Part shown: positions 1 to 9,375 of the stretch, piece after piece
Position numbering within the stretch: position 1 is the first letter of the stretch
How the letters are laid out: the number at the start of each line of letters is the position of its first letter
Assembly: GCF_030718205.1 (NCBI RefSeq)
Contig: NZ_JAUZQF010000008.1
Location: forward strand, 248,001-312,000
DNA length: 64,000 nucleotides
From: Nonomuraea turcica
GTDB taxonomy: Bacteria; Actinomycetota; Actinomycetes; Streptosporangiales; Streptosporangiaceae
Direction: 5' to 3'
The notes under the pieces: model-generated
Seen by the model: only the letters and a program-made list of their open reading frames with translations
Told to the model about the DNA's origin: nothing
The model's database searches: none
Program-made: the position numbers and the translations under genes

Positions 1-3000
1 ACCAGCTCGTCCGCGTCGTTGTAGGTCATGGTGGTGACGCCCTTGTCGGGGTCCTCCGCCTTGATCTGCCGCCCGCGCAGGTCGTAGTGGTGGCGCCACA
101 CGTTGCCGGCGTGGTCGGTCACCGTGGACAGCCGTCCGGCGTGGTCGTAGGTGTACTTGGTGGACTCGTACTCGCCGGTCGGGGTGGCGCCCTTGTACTG
201 GCGCAGCTCGATGAGCCGGTCCTCGGCGTCCCCGATGCGGGTGGTGGCGGTGCCGCCGGGCGGCGGCGTCACGTGGATCCGGTCGCCTTCCTGCACCGTG
301 CTGACCCGGTACTTCTCCACGCCCTTCGCCTTGAGGATCTGGGCGTTGACGTCCCCGGTGCCGTCGAAGGCCGACACGACCTGGGTGGGCACGGCGGCGT
401 CGGCGACCGCGAGCAGGTCGGTGGACGGGACGCCGGTGGCGAAGTAGCCGGTGTTGGCCTTGCTCTGCTGGCCCTGCGAGTTGTGGAAGGTGTCGGTGAT
501 CGTGCGCCCGTCGCGCAGCGCCGGGTCCTGCGTCTGGTCGTCCCTGGGCGCGGGCTCCTGGGTCTGGCGCTCGCGCATCAGGCCGTCGTACAGCTCGTGG
601 CTGGCGGAGTAGGTACCGTCGGCGTTCAGCGTCTTGGTGGTGACGACGCTGGGGCCGTCGGTGCGGATCACGTAGGAATACTCGGTGCTGGGCGACTGGT
701 TGGCGGCCTTGCTGCGGTCCGGCTGCCAGACCTTGGTCAGGCGGCCGAGCGCGTCGTACTCCAGGTCGATGCGGCGGTTGTTCGCGTCAACCTCGGCGAC
801 CGGCTCGCCCCAGGCCGGGTTGACCAGGGTGCGCTCGATGTGGCCGAGCTGGTTGGTCTGCGTGATCTCGGTCGGCGGCGCCCCCGCGGCGGGGGTGTAG
901 GTGGTGGTGGACTTGGTGCCGACCGCGTCGGTCTCGCTGGTCTCGCGGCCATAGGCGTCATAGGTGTGGGTGCTGTCGGTGATCGTCGCGCCGTCCCCGG
1001 AGACGAGCTGCTGGACCGAGGTCACGTCGCCCTTGCTCGGGGCCTGGCCGAACGCCTGGCCGTCGTACCCGACCTTCTCGTCGGAGATCACCTCGCCGGC
1101 GGCCAGCGTGGACACGGCGGTGCCGCAGCTCGCTGACACCTTCTGGATGCGGCTGGTGTAGTCGAGCATCCAGCTGGCGTCGTTGCGGGCGTAGGTGTAG
1201 CGGACGCACTGGTCGTCGTCGGCAGTGGCCAGGTCGCCCTTCTCCTCGACCTGGGTGAGCAGGCCCTTGGCGTCGTACGCGCGTTCCTCGCCGGTACGCC
1301 GCCACGTGCCACCGGCCATCGCGGTCCGGGTCACCATGGACTTCGGCTCGACCAGGTGCGCGACCTTGGTCACGCCCCCTTGCGTGGACTCGGCGGTCTT
1401 CAGCGACCACGGCTGCTCGACGGTCGCGGTCAGGATGGCGCCGCCGTCCCCGTCGTAGGTGATCTCCTCGCGCTCGAGCCCGGAGTACTGGTCGAGGTCG
1501 TCCACCGTGCCGCCCTCGGAGTCGGCCACCTGCGCGGTGCGCTTGGAGCCGTCGGCCTGCTTGTCGCCGTGCATGCCGCGGAAGTAGCGGAACTCGGTGA
1601 GCGTGCGCTTGGTGTCCTGCCCGTCGCCCTCGCGGACCCGCACCCGGCCGAAGCCCCGGAAGTCCGACCACGTGCGGTGCTCGGGCTTGACGAGGATGTT
1701 CTCGGCGTAGTGCCAGGCGGCGCCGTCCAGGTATTCGTAGCTGGTGACCACGCCGGGCGAGCCCGCGACGCGGTCCACCTCGATGGTCTGCGCGACCACG
1801 TACTTGTGGAACCAGTCGGTGACCTCCGGCTCGGCCGGCGGCGACCAGCGCTGCGGGAAGCACAGCCGGTTGTTCTTGTCGGCCGTCGGCACGTCGCCCG
1901 GCTTGCAGTCGGCGGGGGCGTAGTTCACGCGCAGCTCACCGCCGGACTCGTTGTTGACGGCCTGGACGCGCCACTTGACCAGCGGGGCGCGGCCCTCATT
2001 GGCGTCCACCCGGTTGGGCAACTGGACGCCTGCGAACGTGACCTTGGGCAGCGTGATCGTGCCGCCCACGTGGCCGGTCTGCTGGACCGAGGCCAGCCAC
2101 AGCGAGGGGCTGAGGCCATCGCCCGTCGCGGGGAACTGGTGGGTCAGCGTCCAGGAGTCCACCGGGTTGTACACGCCGGAGCCGTTGTTGATCTGCGTGG
2201 TGACCTTGGTCAGCCGCTTGCGCGTGAAGAACGTCGGCGCCAGCCGGTCGGTGCAGGTCGTGCCGGCGTTGCAGATCTGGTCGAACGGCACGTCCGGCCA
2301 GTGGCTCGCGGTCTCCTTCTTGAGCTGGTCGGGGGCGCAGGTGATGGTGCCGCTGGGCAGGCAGCGCTCGGCCACCTCGAACACCACGCGGGCCGCCGGG
2401 GCCTTGGTGAACAGCTCGTTCTGCAGGTAGCCGTAGTCGATACGGGTGAGGTAGGCGCCGCGTACGTACGAGGTGCCCAGCTCGGGCTTCATGTTGCGGC
2501 CGTAGTAGTTGGTCTCGCGCTCGTACCAGTAGGTAGTGGCATTGCCGTGGGTGTCGACGGAGTAGTCGAGGTTCCACCGGTAGGCCTGCTGGCACCACGC
2601 GTTGGCCGGGGTGCTGGAGTAGCAGGGCTCGCCGCTGTTGTTGCCGAACACCGGCGCCGTCTGGACCGACTTGGTCTCCGGCTTGCCGCTCGCCCAGCCG
2701 GGCAGGCGGTTCAGACCGAAGGTGTACTGGGTGCCGTCGGCGGTGGTGACGCGCCAGTATTCGCCGTTGTTGTCGCCGTTCGTGGCACCGGTGAGGTATT
2801 CGATCCTGGTGCCATCATCGCGTTTCGGACGCCACTGCTTGGTCGTGGCGTCCTTGATCAGCTCGATGGCCGAGTTGCCGAGCGACAGGGTGGCGTTGTC
2901 CTGGTCCCAACACAGGTCGCCGGTCTTCTTGCCGTCGATCATGCAGGACTTGTAGCGGCGCTCGATGTAGCCGCTGGGGTTGAGCTCGAAGCCCTCACCG

Positions 3001-3956
3001 GCCCAGGACGCCTGGTTGTTGGTGGAGACGGTGCGGCCGTCCACGCTCTGGGAGGAGTAGCCGAGGGAGAGCTCCGGCTCGTCACCGCCCAGCGCGGGTG
3101 GCGTACGCAGGTCGTAGCCCCAGGTGAAGTCGCCGCTCTGGGTGCCGACGCTCCAGTCGGCGGAGGGGGCCAGTGAGGTGGCCGAGTGGTCGCCGGAGGG
3201 GCCGGAGGCGGCGGCCGTCAGGGCGTAGACGGCACCGGTCTCGACCTCGGCGGTCAGCGTGCCGTTCTTGGGGTTGTTCTCGCTCTTCACCGGCTCCGGC
3301 TGCGGGCAGTCCGCGGTGGCGGTGGCGGCCTTGACCCCGCACTCCGCCAGCTTGACCATCCGGAGGCGGGCGCCGTAGTCGCCGCCGTAGGCGTAGCGGA
3401 AGCCGGAGTAGTCGATCTCCAGGCGGGTCTTCGCCGCCGCCTTGGCCGCCGCGACGCCCTGGCCAGGCGACACGCGCATCGCCAGGCCGAGCCGGTCGGT
3501 GTCGAGCAGCTCCACGCTCACCGGGTCGGCCGCGGCCTTGGCCTCGCCCTTCTGCGGGGCCAGCCGGACGGGGAAGCCGTCCGCCAGAGTGGTGGCGGAG
3601 GCGCCGCCCAGCTCCGCCTTCTGCTGCCTGGGCCAGGTGATGCCTGGTGGCGCCTTCCACGCCTGTTTCTGCACGGGATCGGCGATCGGCGGCAGGACCG
3701 GCACCTTCGTGCCCTTGACGGGGGCTTCCTTCTGCGTCGAGGGGGCCGGGCGGGAGGCGGCCGAGGCGGGCATCGCGTACGCCAGGGGCACCACCAGGAC
3801 GATCGAGAGGACGGCCGCCAGCCGGCGCGGCCAGGGGGATTCGGGCTTGGCTTCCCGGAATCGGTTCCAGGAGGAGTCGGGAAGGTCGGGTTCGTCGGGT
3901 TGATGAGGTCGGTTCCAACGGGATTCGGGCAGCTCTAACTCACTCGGCAGGTCCAT
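1..3956 (-). CDS. RHS/YD-repeat surface protein, 3' end beyond the window
   Basis: Continuous minus-strand frame of 1318 full codons running off the left edge, so the C-terminus is missing. The start is ATG at 3956 after a good ribosome binding site (GGGAGAGG). A charged N-terminus is followed by one hydrophobic segment near residues 45-67 ending in ASA-A, which fits a signal peptide or anchor. The next 300 residues match the usual N-terminal region of actinobacterial RHS proteins (LGYSSQSVDGRT, WAGEGFEL). YD-type repeats follow, for example YDALGRLTKV and YDHAGRLSTVTD near the edge. RHS proteins form a beta-cage that in polymorphic toxins encloses a C-terminal effector; the core and any effector would lie outside the window. 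It sits 73 bp after the LamG protein gene, probably as its operon partner. Secretion and shell folding are family knowledge; toxin activity is not shown. Confidence 0.9.
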   Translation of the reverse strand, partial: MDLPSELELPESRWNRPHQPDEPDLPDSSWNRFREAKPESPWPRRLAAVLSIVLVVPLAYAMPASAASRPAPSTQKEAPVKGTKVPVLPPIADPVQKQAWKAPPGITWPRQQKAELGGASATTLADGFPVRLAPQKGEAKAAADPVSVELLDTDRLGLAMRVSPGQGVAAAKAAAKTRLEIDYSGFRYAYGGDYGARLRMVKLAECGVKAATATADCPQPEPVKSENNPKNGTLTAEVETGAVYALTAAASGPSGDHSATSLAPSADWSVGTQSGDFTWGYDLRTPPALGGDEPELSLGYSSQSVDGRTVSTNNQASWAGEGFELNPSGYIERRYKSCMIDGKKTGDLCWDQDNATLSLGNSAIELIKDATTKQWRPKRDDGTRIEYLTGATNGDNNGEYWRVTTADGTQYTFGLNRLPGWASGKPETKSVQTAPVFGNNSGEPCYSSTPANAWCQQAYRWNLDYSVDTHGNATTYWYERETNYYGRNMKPELGTSYVRGAYLTRIDYGYLQNELFTKAPAARVVFEVAERCLPSGTITCAPDQLKKETASHWPDVPFDQICNAGTTCTDRLAPTFFTRKRLTKVTTQINNGSGVYNPVDSWTLTHQFPATGDGLSPSLWLASVQQTGHVGGTITLPKVTFAGVQLPNRVDANEGRAPLVKWRVQAVNNESGGELRVNYAPADCKPGDVPTADKNNRLCFPQRWSPPAEPEVTDWFHKYVVAQTIEVDRVAGSPGVVTSYEYLDGAAWHYAENILVKPEHRTWSDFRGFGRVRVREGDGQDTKRTLTEFRYFRGMHGDKQADGSKRTAQVADSEGGTVDDLDQYSGLEREEITYDGDGGAILTATVEQPWSLKTAESTQGGVTKVAHLVEPKSMVTRTAMAGGTWRRTGEERAYDAKGLLTQVEEKGDLATADDDQCVRYTYARNDASWMLDYTSRIQKVSASCGTAVSTLAAGEVISDEKVGYDGQAFGQAPSKGDVTSVQQLVSGDGATITDSTHTYDAYGRETSETDAVGTKSTTTYTPAAGAPPTEITQTNQLGHIERTLVNPAWGEPVAEVDANNRRIDLEYDALGRLTKVWQPDRSKAANQSPSTEYSYVIRTDGPSVVTTKTLNADGTYSASHELYDGLMRERQTQEPAPRDDQTQDPALRDGRTITDTFHNSQGQQSKANTGYFATGVPSTDLLAVADAAVPTQVVSAFDGTGDVNAQILKAKGVEKYRVSTVQEGDRIHVTPPPGGTATTRIGDAEDRLIELRQYKGATPTGEYESTKYTYDHAGRLSTVTDHAGNVWRHHYDLRGRQIKAEDPDKGVTTMTYNDADEL

Positions 3957-4029
3957 GAACCTCTCCCAGTCGGGGGTGCTGGTCGGGAACTACTGGGCTG
4001 CTGTTACGGGGCCCGATTACCGGGCCCGA

Positions 4030-7000
4030 TTACTGGGCTGCTAGTTGGGCGATCTGCTCGGCGCTCAGCACGCCGTCGTAGGTGCGGACGTCATCGACGG
4101 CGCCCGGCCAGTAGCCGGTGAGCAGGCCCGCGGACTTGGTACGGCCCACGTGCAGCGGGCCAGTGGCGCTCCATTTGCTGACGTGGCTGGTCACGGTCGT
4201 GGTGGACAGGCGGCCGTTGACGTAGATGCGGAGTTGGCCGGCCAGTGGGTCGTACACGCCGGCCACGTGGGTCCACTCCAGCGGGTTCGGGATGGCGTCC
4301 GAGCGGGTCCGCACGAGGGCCGCCGCGTCGGTGTCGTCGGCCGCCATCCCGAACACCCACCGCCCCTGCGCGCTGTCGTAGCCCAGCTGGAACCCGGCGG
4401 CCCTCGTGCCCGTCTGGGCGACCGCGGCGGCGTCACCGGAAGGCAGGTAGTCGAGCTGGGTCCACAGGGCGACGGTGAACCCGGTCCCGGTGGACACGGC
4501 GGGCTTGGCCGCCTCGGCGGCGCCGTTGACGCCGTCGAGCGCGAGTGCGCCGTCCAGCCAGCCGGCCGTCCACGAGGCGCCGCCCACCAGGGCGGCCGGC
4601 GTGGCCCGGCCGGAGGAGTCGGCGGCCGAGTAGCCGGACTCCTCATCCAGCTTCCAGTGGCCGACCAGCGTGGCGGCGCTGTTGACCAGGTCGGCGACCT
4701 CGTCGGCGAACATGGCCCGGCCGTAGATCCGCACGTCGTCGACGTCGCCCGGCCAGAACTCGGCCGCGGCTCCGTTGACCTTGCCACGGCCGATCGTGAG
4801 CGGGCCGGTGGCGTTCCACGGCTGGGTGAAGGCCACCGTGGACTCCAGGCGGCCGTTGACGTAGAGCGAGATCTGGCCGGCCGCCGCGTCGTAGACGCCG
4901 GTGAGGTGGGTCCACTCGTTCAGCCGCGGCGCGGCGGCCGACAGGGCGCGCACGGTCGCGGCACCGTCCGCGTCGGCGGTGGGACGGGTCAGGGCCCAGC
5001 GGTCGTCGGCCTTGGAGTACTGCAGCGCGAACGCCCCGGCCCTGCCGCCTTCCTGGGTGACGACCGTGGCCGAGCCGGTGGTGGCGGTCAGGCGGGCCCA
5101 GGCGGTGACCGTGACGTTGCGCGCGGTGTCGGCGACGGGACCGGCGGTCTGGGCATAGGCGTTGGCCAGCTTGAGTCCCGCACCGGTCTTGCCGGTCGTC
5201 CACGTGGCGCCGTACAGCGTGGCGGGATTGGCGTTCGCGGCGTCGCCGGCCACTGTGCCCCCGCCCTCGTCCAGGGCCCAGTGGCCGCTCGGAGCCGTGC
5301 CCGCGTTGACGTTGAACACGTACGTGCGGATCGGGCCGAGCTGCCCCGCGCGGTCCTTGCTGCGCACCGACAGGACGTTGGGGCCGTCGTGGCGGGGCGT
5401 GAGCTGGATCGTGGCGGTGCCGTCAGGGCCGGGTGCCACCTGCGTGGCGGGCGTGGTGTCGAGCCCGTAGACGTAGGCCGCCACGTCGGTGACGCCGTTG
5501 GGCGCGAACGTGAACGCGCCCGCCAGGCCCACGCCGTCACTCCAGGTGTTCTCGGCGTACTGGGACGAGGTGACCTGCGGCTCCTTGCCGGGCGCGGTGG
5601 CGTCCACGGTGGCCTCGCACCACGGGCCCCACGCACTGTCGGCCTTGCCGTCCTGCGCGCGCACCCGCCAGCGGATCAACGCGCCGTCGGCGTACGCGCC
5701 CTGCGGGACGGTCGCGGAGAACGCGGTGCCGCTCGATCCCAGAGCCGTGACGTACTCGCCCAGCTTCACCCCTGCGGCCGACCACCACTCGAAGTGGCCC
5801 TTGACCGAGTTGTCGGCGTCCTTCAGCCTGGCCCAGAGCTTCGGCGTGGTGGTGCTGATGATCGGCCGCGTGTCGCCCGAGCCGCACGCGCCGCCCGGGT
5901 CGGACCACGCGTCGGCGGCGAGGGGAGCGGTGGGGATGGAGTTGTACTCGATGACCAGGCTCGGGTTGTTCCTGAACTTCTTCCAGGCGTAGACGTCGGT
6001 CTCGCTGGTGGCATAGAGACCGATGGTCGCGGTGGGCCACTTCTTGGCGGCGGCGTCGGCGATCCACGACGTGACGTCGAACTCCACGCCGCCGGGCAGG
6101 CAGGCCGAGCCCCAGCCTTTGGCCACGTTCACCGTGGAGAGCAACCTGGACTTGGCCGGCGGGTTGTTCCAGGTAGTGCTCTTGCTGATCGCGCCGGTCC
6201 CCCAGGCCTCCACCTTGCGGGCACTGCACGAGTACGACCAAGTCTCGTACGTGCGCAGTGTGGCCTTGATGATCTGCTTGCCGTGGATGGTAGAGCCGGT
6301 GGCCATCTGGAAGAACGAGCGATTCGTCTGGGTGGAGCTGATGTGGCCGACGCGGGCGACGTCGCTGGAGTTGAGGTAGTTGGAGTTGGGCCAGTTGCTC
6401 CAGACCGCCGTCCACGAGCCGCGGGCGGCCGAGAAGTACGGGTCCAGATAGACGGGGAACTTCGTCTTCGGGTCCGCCAGCATCCTCTGATCCGGCTTGA
6501 GCCTCAGGTGCCGGCCTGAGACCTCCACGCCCATCGCGGCCTCGCGAGCCTCCGGGGAGCGGCCCTCCTTGAGCGCCTGCGGGCTCGTGATGCCCTCGGA
6601 GTCCCACATCTTGGGGGTGGGCGCGACGAAGATCGTGCCGCTCTTCGCGTCCACGGCCTCAAGGTTGCCCGCCTTGTCCGACTTCACCGACAGGCCGTGG
6701 GAGGAGAGCGGGAACGTCAGCTCGGTCAGGCTCGCCGCGGCGGCCCGCGACTTGACCACCAGGACGTGGGAGAAGCCGTCCACGTCCGCGGTGACCTGGA
6801 GGTCCACGCCCGGCATCACCTCGGGGTAGGTGGCGGTGTCGCCGTTGAGCGTCGGCACGGGCAGCGTGCCCGGCCAGCCGATCTCCAAGGCCTTGGCGCC
6901 GCGCGACAGCCGGGCGAGCCTGGCGTCGCCGCCGCCGGAGAACCTCAGCCCAACGGCCGCGGCGACCGGCTCCACCGCCCCGTCCGGGCGCCGACGGAGC

Positions 7001-7284
7001 GTGGTGTCGACAGGGGTCCACCGGCCGTTCTGGCGGACGCGTACCGGGCGGACGTGCTGCTCCAGGGTGTAGGTGCCGTCGGGCCTGGCGAAGACCTGGC
7101 GGATCTCGCTCGTCAGCGCCGCCACCTCGACGGGCCGGTTGTCCCGCCGGGCCAGAGCCGCGGCGTCCCGCTCCGGCGAGACGACAGTGGCCGGCGGCGT
7201 GTCCGCGGCGGCGACCGGTGCTAAGGGGATCATCACGATCGGGAACGCCAACGCCGCCGCACTCAGAACACGCACAACCCGCAT
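4030..7284 (-). CDS. Secreted DNRLRE and double LamG-domain protein
   Basis: 1084 residues. The start at 7284 is chosen because it gives a clean signal peptide (MRVVRVLSAAALAFPIVM, cleavage near residue 27 after VAA) behind GAGGA; a longer open frame upstream adds a non-signal-like stretch. Residues about 281-448 resemble a DNRLRE domain (WSNWPNSNYLNSSDVARVG, TTWNNPP, FDVTSWI). A fibronectin-like region follows. Two related LamG/concanavalin-type modules end the protein at about 666-871 and 873-1083, each starting GHWxLDE and containing EWTHL/VxGVYD and a VNGRL strand. LamG modules are usually carbohydrate or protein binding jelly-rolls. The gene precedes the RHS gene on the same strand; such pairs are common in actinomycetes, so the two products probably act together outside the cell. 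The exact ligand is unknown. Confidence 0.88.
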   Translation of the reverse strand: MRVVRVLSAAALAFPIVMIPLAPVAAADTPPATVVSPERDAAALARRDNRPVEVAALTSEIRQVFARPDGTYTLEQHVRPVRVRQNGRWTPVDTTLRRRPDGAVEPVAAAVGLRFSGGGDARLARLSRGAKALEIGWPGTLPVPTLNGDTATYPEVMPGVDLQVTADVDGFSHVLVVKSRAAAASLTELTFPLSSHGLSVKSDKAGNLEAVDAKSGTIFVAPTPKMWDSEGITSPQALKEGRSPEAREAAMGVEVSGRHLRLKPDQRMLADPKTKFPVYLDPYFSAARGSWTAVWSNWPNSNYLNSSDVARVGHISSTQTNRSFFQMATGSTIHGKQIIKATLRTYETWSYSCSARKVEAWGTGAISKSTTWNNPPAKSRLLSTVNVAKGWGSACLPGGVEFDVTSWIADAAAKKWPTATIGLYATSETDVYAWKKFRNNPSLVIEYNSIPTAPLAADAWSDPGGACGSGDTRPIISTTTPKLWARLKDADNSVKGHFEWWSAAGVKLGEYVTALGSSGTAFSATVPQGAYADGALIRWRVRAQDGKADSAWGPWCEATVDATAPGKEPQVTSSQYAENTWSDGVGLAGAFTFAPNGVTDVAAYVYGLDTTPATQVAPGPDGTATIQLTPRHDGPNVLSVRSKDRAGQLGPIRTYVFNVNAGTAPSGHWALDEGGGTVAGDAANANPATLYGATWTTGKTGAGLKLANAYAQTAGPVADTARNVTVTAWARLTATTGSATVVTQEGGRAGAFALQYSKADDRWALTRPTADADGAATVRALSAAAPRLNEWTHLTGVYDAAAGQISLYVNGRLESTVAFTQPWNATGPLTIGRGKVNGAAAEFWPGDVDDVRIYGRAMFADEVADLVNSAATLVGHWKLDEESGYSAADSSGRATPAALVGGASWTAGWLDGALALDGVNGAAEAAKPAVSTGTGFTVALWTQLDYLPSGDAAAVAQTGTRAAGFQLGYDSAQGRWVFGMAADDTDAAALVRTRSDAIPNPLEWTHVAGVYDPLAGQLRIYVNGRLSTTTVTSHVSKWSATGPLHVGRTKSAGLLTGYWPGAVDDVRTYDGVLSAEQIAQLAAQ

Positions 7285-7455
7285 CTGTCCTCGCCCATGG
7301 TGAGCTGGGGTTACGCGCGGGACGGAGGACCGCCCGGCGTTTCCACGATCTTCGGTTGACGATCGGATTGTCACTCCGGTCACGGCAGCGGTCCAGAGTT
7401 TTGCGCATTCTGCTCAAAAAATCCTTCAACGCCCCGATTTAGGCGGAAATATCCG

Positions 7456-8160
7456 TCAGACCGCCGTCGGGAGCGGCCACGCCGCCGGATTGACGCGCTT
7501 GACGATCTCGTTCAGCGCGATCCGCACGTACGGCTCCCCGACCCACAGGTGCTTGGCCCCGTCCACCCCGACGACCTCGGCCTGCGGCACCCGCGCGAAC
7601 CGCCTGCGGGCCTCTTCAGGTCGCAGGTAGTCGTCGAACTCCGGAACCAGTGCCGTCAGCGGCCGCCCGAACCGCGCCCACGCGTCCAGATCGTCGTCTG
7701 TGGCCCTGTGCAGCGGCGGCGACAGCAGGATCGCGCCCTCGACCAGCGGGTCGTGGGCCCACTTGAGCGTCAGCTCGGTCCCGAACGACCAGCCGACCAC
7801 CCAGACGTGCGGCAGGTCGTGGTATTCGGCGTATTCCAGCGCCGCCGCGACGTCGAACCGCTCCCCCTCACCACCGTCGAACGTGCCCTCCGAGGTGCCG
7901 CGCTCCGACGAGGTGCCCCGGGTGTTGAAGCGCAACACGGCGAGGTCGGCGAGCGCCGGCAGGCGGTTGGCGGCCTTCTTGTAGACGTGGCTGTCCATGA
8001 AGCCGCCGTGAGTGGGCAGCGGGTGCAGGGTCACCAGCGTCGCCACGGGCGGCCGGTCCTCCGGCAGGGCCAGCTCGCCGACCAGGGTCAGGCCGTCACC
8101 CGTGTGCAACTCGATCGGCTCACGCCTGGCCGGCAGCACGCTCGCCGCACGAATTTCCAC
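7456..8160 (-). CDS. Alpha/beta hydrolase
   Basis: About 234 residues from a GTG at 8160; the frame stays open upstream to 8316 but that part overlaps the small zinc-protein gene, so the GTG just after that gene's stop is preferred. The fold is visible: an oxyanion-side LVTLHPLPTHGG strand, FNTRGTSSERGTS, the nucleophile elbow GWSFG, and a late histidine in GAKHLW. This pattern resembles the dienelactone-hydrolase/KANL2-like alpha/beta hydrolases. A Ser-Asp-His triad is likely but the acid is not assigned with certainty. Substrate unknown. Only 16 bp separate it from the upstream zinc-protein gene, so the two are probably co-transcribed. Confidence 0.8.
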   Translation of the reverse strand: MEIRAASVLPARREPIELHTGDGLTLVGELALPEDRPPVATLVTLHPLPTHGGFMDSHVYKKAANRLPALADLAVLRFNTRGTSSERGTSEGTFDGGEGERFDVAAALEYAEYHDLPHVWVVGWSFGTELTLKWAHDPLVEGAILLSPPLHRATDDDLDAWARFGRPLTALVPEFDDYLRPEEARRRFARVPQAEVVGVDGAKHLWVGEPYVRIALNEIVKRVNPAAWPLPTAV

Positions 8161-8176
8161 CTCTTGGGGGTCCCTT

Positions 8177-8467
8177 TCAATAGCGACTGCGGCCGGGGCC
8201 GCGGTCCAGTCTCTTGCGCCAGCATGCCTGATGCCAGTGGCGGCGATCCTCGTCGCCTCCCGCCCAGGCGGGCCAGGCCACGAGGTGCGGCTGACCGCGG
8301 CGGATCTCCTGGTCACAGCCGGGACAGCGGTAGTCCTTGGTCGAGGAGGCGCCGTTGAGCATGCGGACCTTCCACTCGCCGTCCGGCCATTCCTCCACCT
8401 TGTCCAGGCCGGTCGGGAAGCCGAAAGGGCGGGAGGACTCCCTGCGGCGGGCCCGTCGAGGGCTCAT
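8177..8467 (-). CDS. Small conserved zinc-ribbon-like protein
   Basis: 96 residues. The N-terminus is very basic (SPRRARRRE). A CPGC pair at about residues 48-51 and a HWHQAC group about 30 residues later provide Cys and His ligands for a probable single zinc site. The sequence resembles a conserved actinobacterial family often annotated only as hypothetical or ATP/GTP-binding protein; no nucleotide motif is seen here. It is divergent from nucS (68 bp between the two starts) and is followed by the alpha/beta hydrolase gene. Function not known; nucleic-acid binding is a guess from charge and zinc ligands. Confidence 0.75.
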   Translation of the reverse strand: MSPRRARRRESSRPFGFPTGLDKVEEWPDGEWKVRMLNGASSTKDYRCPGCDQEIRRGQPHLVAWPAWAGGDEDRRHWHQACWRKRLDRGPGRSRY

Positions 8468-8535
8468 CCTGTGCCGTATGCAGACCGTTCGAACGCCATG
8501 CGTCCAGTTTTCCAGAGCCGCTAAGGTGGGTCGTC

Positions 8536-9198
8536 ATGCGGCTGGTCATTGCGCGATGCAGCGTGGATTATGTTGGACGGCTCACGGCGCACTTGCCGAT
8601 GGCGCCGAGGCTCGTTCTGATCAAGGCGGACGGCAGCGTGAGCATTCACGCCGACGACCGCGCCTTCAAGCCGCTCAACTGGATGAACCCGCCGTGCAAG
8701 CTCAAGGAGGACGGCGGCACCTGGACGGTCACCCACGGCAAGACCGGCGAGAAGCTGGTCCTGACCATGGCCGAGATCCTCCACGACTCCAGCCACGAGC
8801 TGGGCGTCGACCCGGGGCTGATCAAGGACGGCGTGGAGGCGCACCTGCAGGAGCTGCTCGCCGAGCACATCACGACGCTGGGCGAGGGATATTCGCTGAT
8901 CCGGCGGGAGTACATGACGGCGATCGGGCCGGTGGACATCCTCTGCCGCGACGCGCTGGGTGCGACCGTGGCGGTGGAGATCAAGCGGCGCGGGGAGATC
9001 GACGGTGTGGAGCAGCTCACCCGATATCTCGAGCTTCTCAACCGGGACCCGCTGCTCGCCCCCGTCCGCGGCATCTTCGCCGCCCAGGAGATCAAACCCC
9101 AGGCGAAGGTGCTCGCTGTCGATCGCGGCATCGACTGCGTCACGCTCGACTACGACACCCTCCGCGGCATCGAACCCGAAAACCCAACCCTCTTTTGA
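8536..9198 (+). CDS. nucS: Mismatch-specific endonuclease NucS (EndoMS)
   Basis: 220 residues, the family's usual size. NucS cleaves both strands at mismatched bases and replaces MutS/MutL repair in actinobacteria. The N-terminal DNA-binding/dimerisation half begins MRLVIARCSVDYVGRL. The RecB-like nuclease half has the active-site residues GPVDIL (Asp134) and VAVEIKRRG (Glu148, Lys150), followed by QLTRY. All expected catalytic residues are present. The C-terminus ends in PTLF, resembling the clamp-interacting tail seen in family members (inference). It stands alone on the plus strand, divergent from the zinc-protein gene. Confidence 0.95.
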   Translation: MRLVIARCSVDYVGRLTAHLPMAPRLVLIKADGSVSIHADDRAFKPLNWMNPPCKLKEDGGTWTVTHGKTGEKLVLTMAEILHDSSHELGVDPGLIKDGVEAHLQELLAEHITTLGEGYSLIRREYMTAIGPVDILCRDALGATVAVEIKRRGEIDGVEQLTRYLELLNRDPLLAPVRGIFAAQEIKPQAKVLAVDRGIDCVTLDYDTLRGIEPENPTLF

Positions 9199-9342
9199 TT
9201 TTTTACGCGGTGACGTGGTCCGCCAAACGCCGTACTTTGGCTGAGGGCCCTCCAGGGGAACGGCCTCTGACCCTTCAGTGGTGACTCGCCGTTACGCGAG
9301 CCCATGGTCACCGGGTGCGGGGTTCACCTTGACCCGGAACTA

Positions 9343-9358
9343 GTAAGCATGGGCTTAC
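9343..9358. promoter_or_regulatory. Perfect 6-bp inverted repeat before the aldehyde dehydrogenase gene
   Basis: GTAAGC, four bases, GCTTAC. It ends 17 bases before the chosen start codon and lies just downstream of a TTGACC element at 9329-9334. This placement suits a repressor operator. It differs from the palindrome in front of the TetR gene, so a shared regulator is uncertain. Confidence 0.4.
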
Positions 9359-9375
9359 CCGTCTATCGTGGCGCC

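Noticed and set aside
1356..3176. A 606-codon plus-strand open frame opposite the RHS gene
   Set aside because: Val/Gly/Ala-rich antisense shadow; the minus strand gives a clear RHS sequence throughout.
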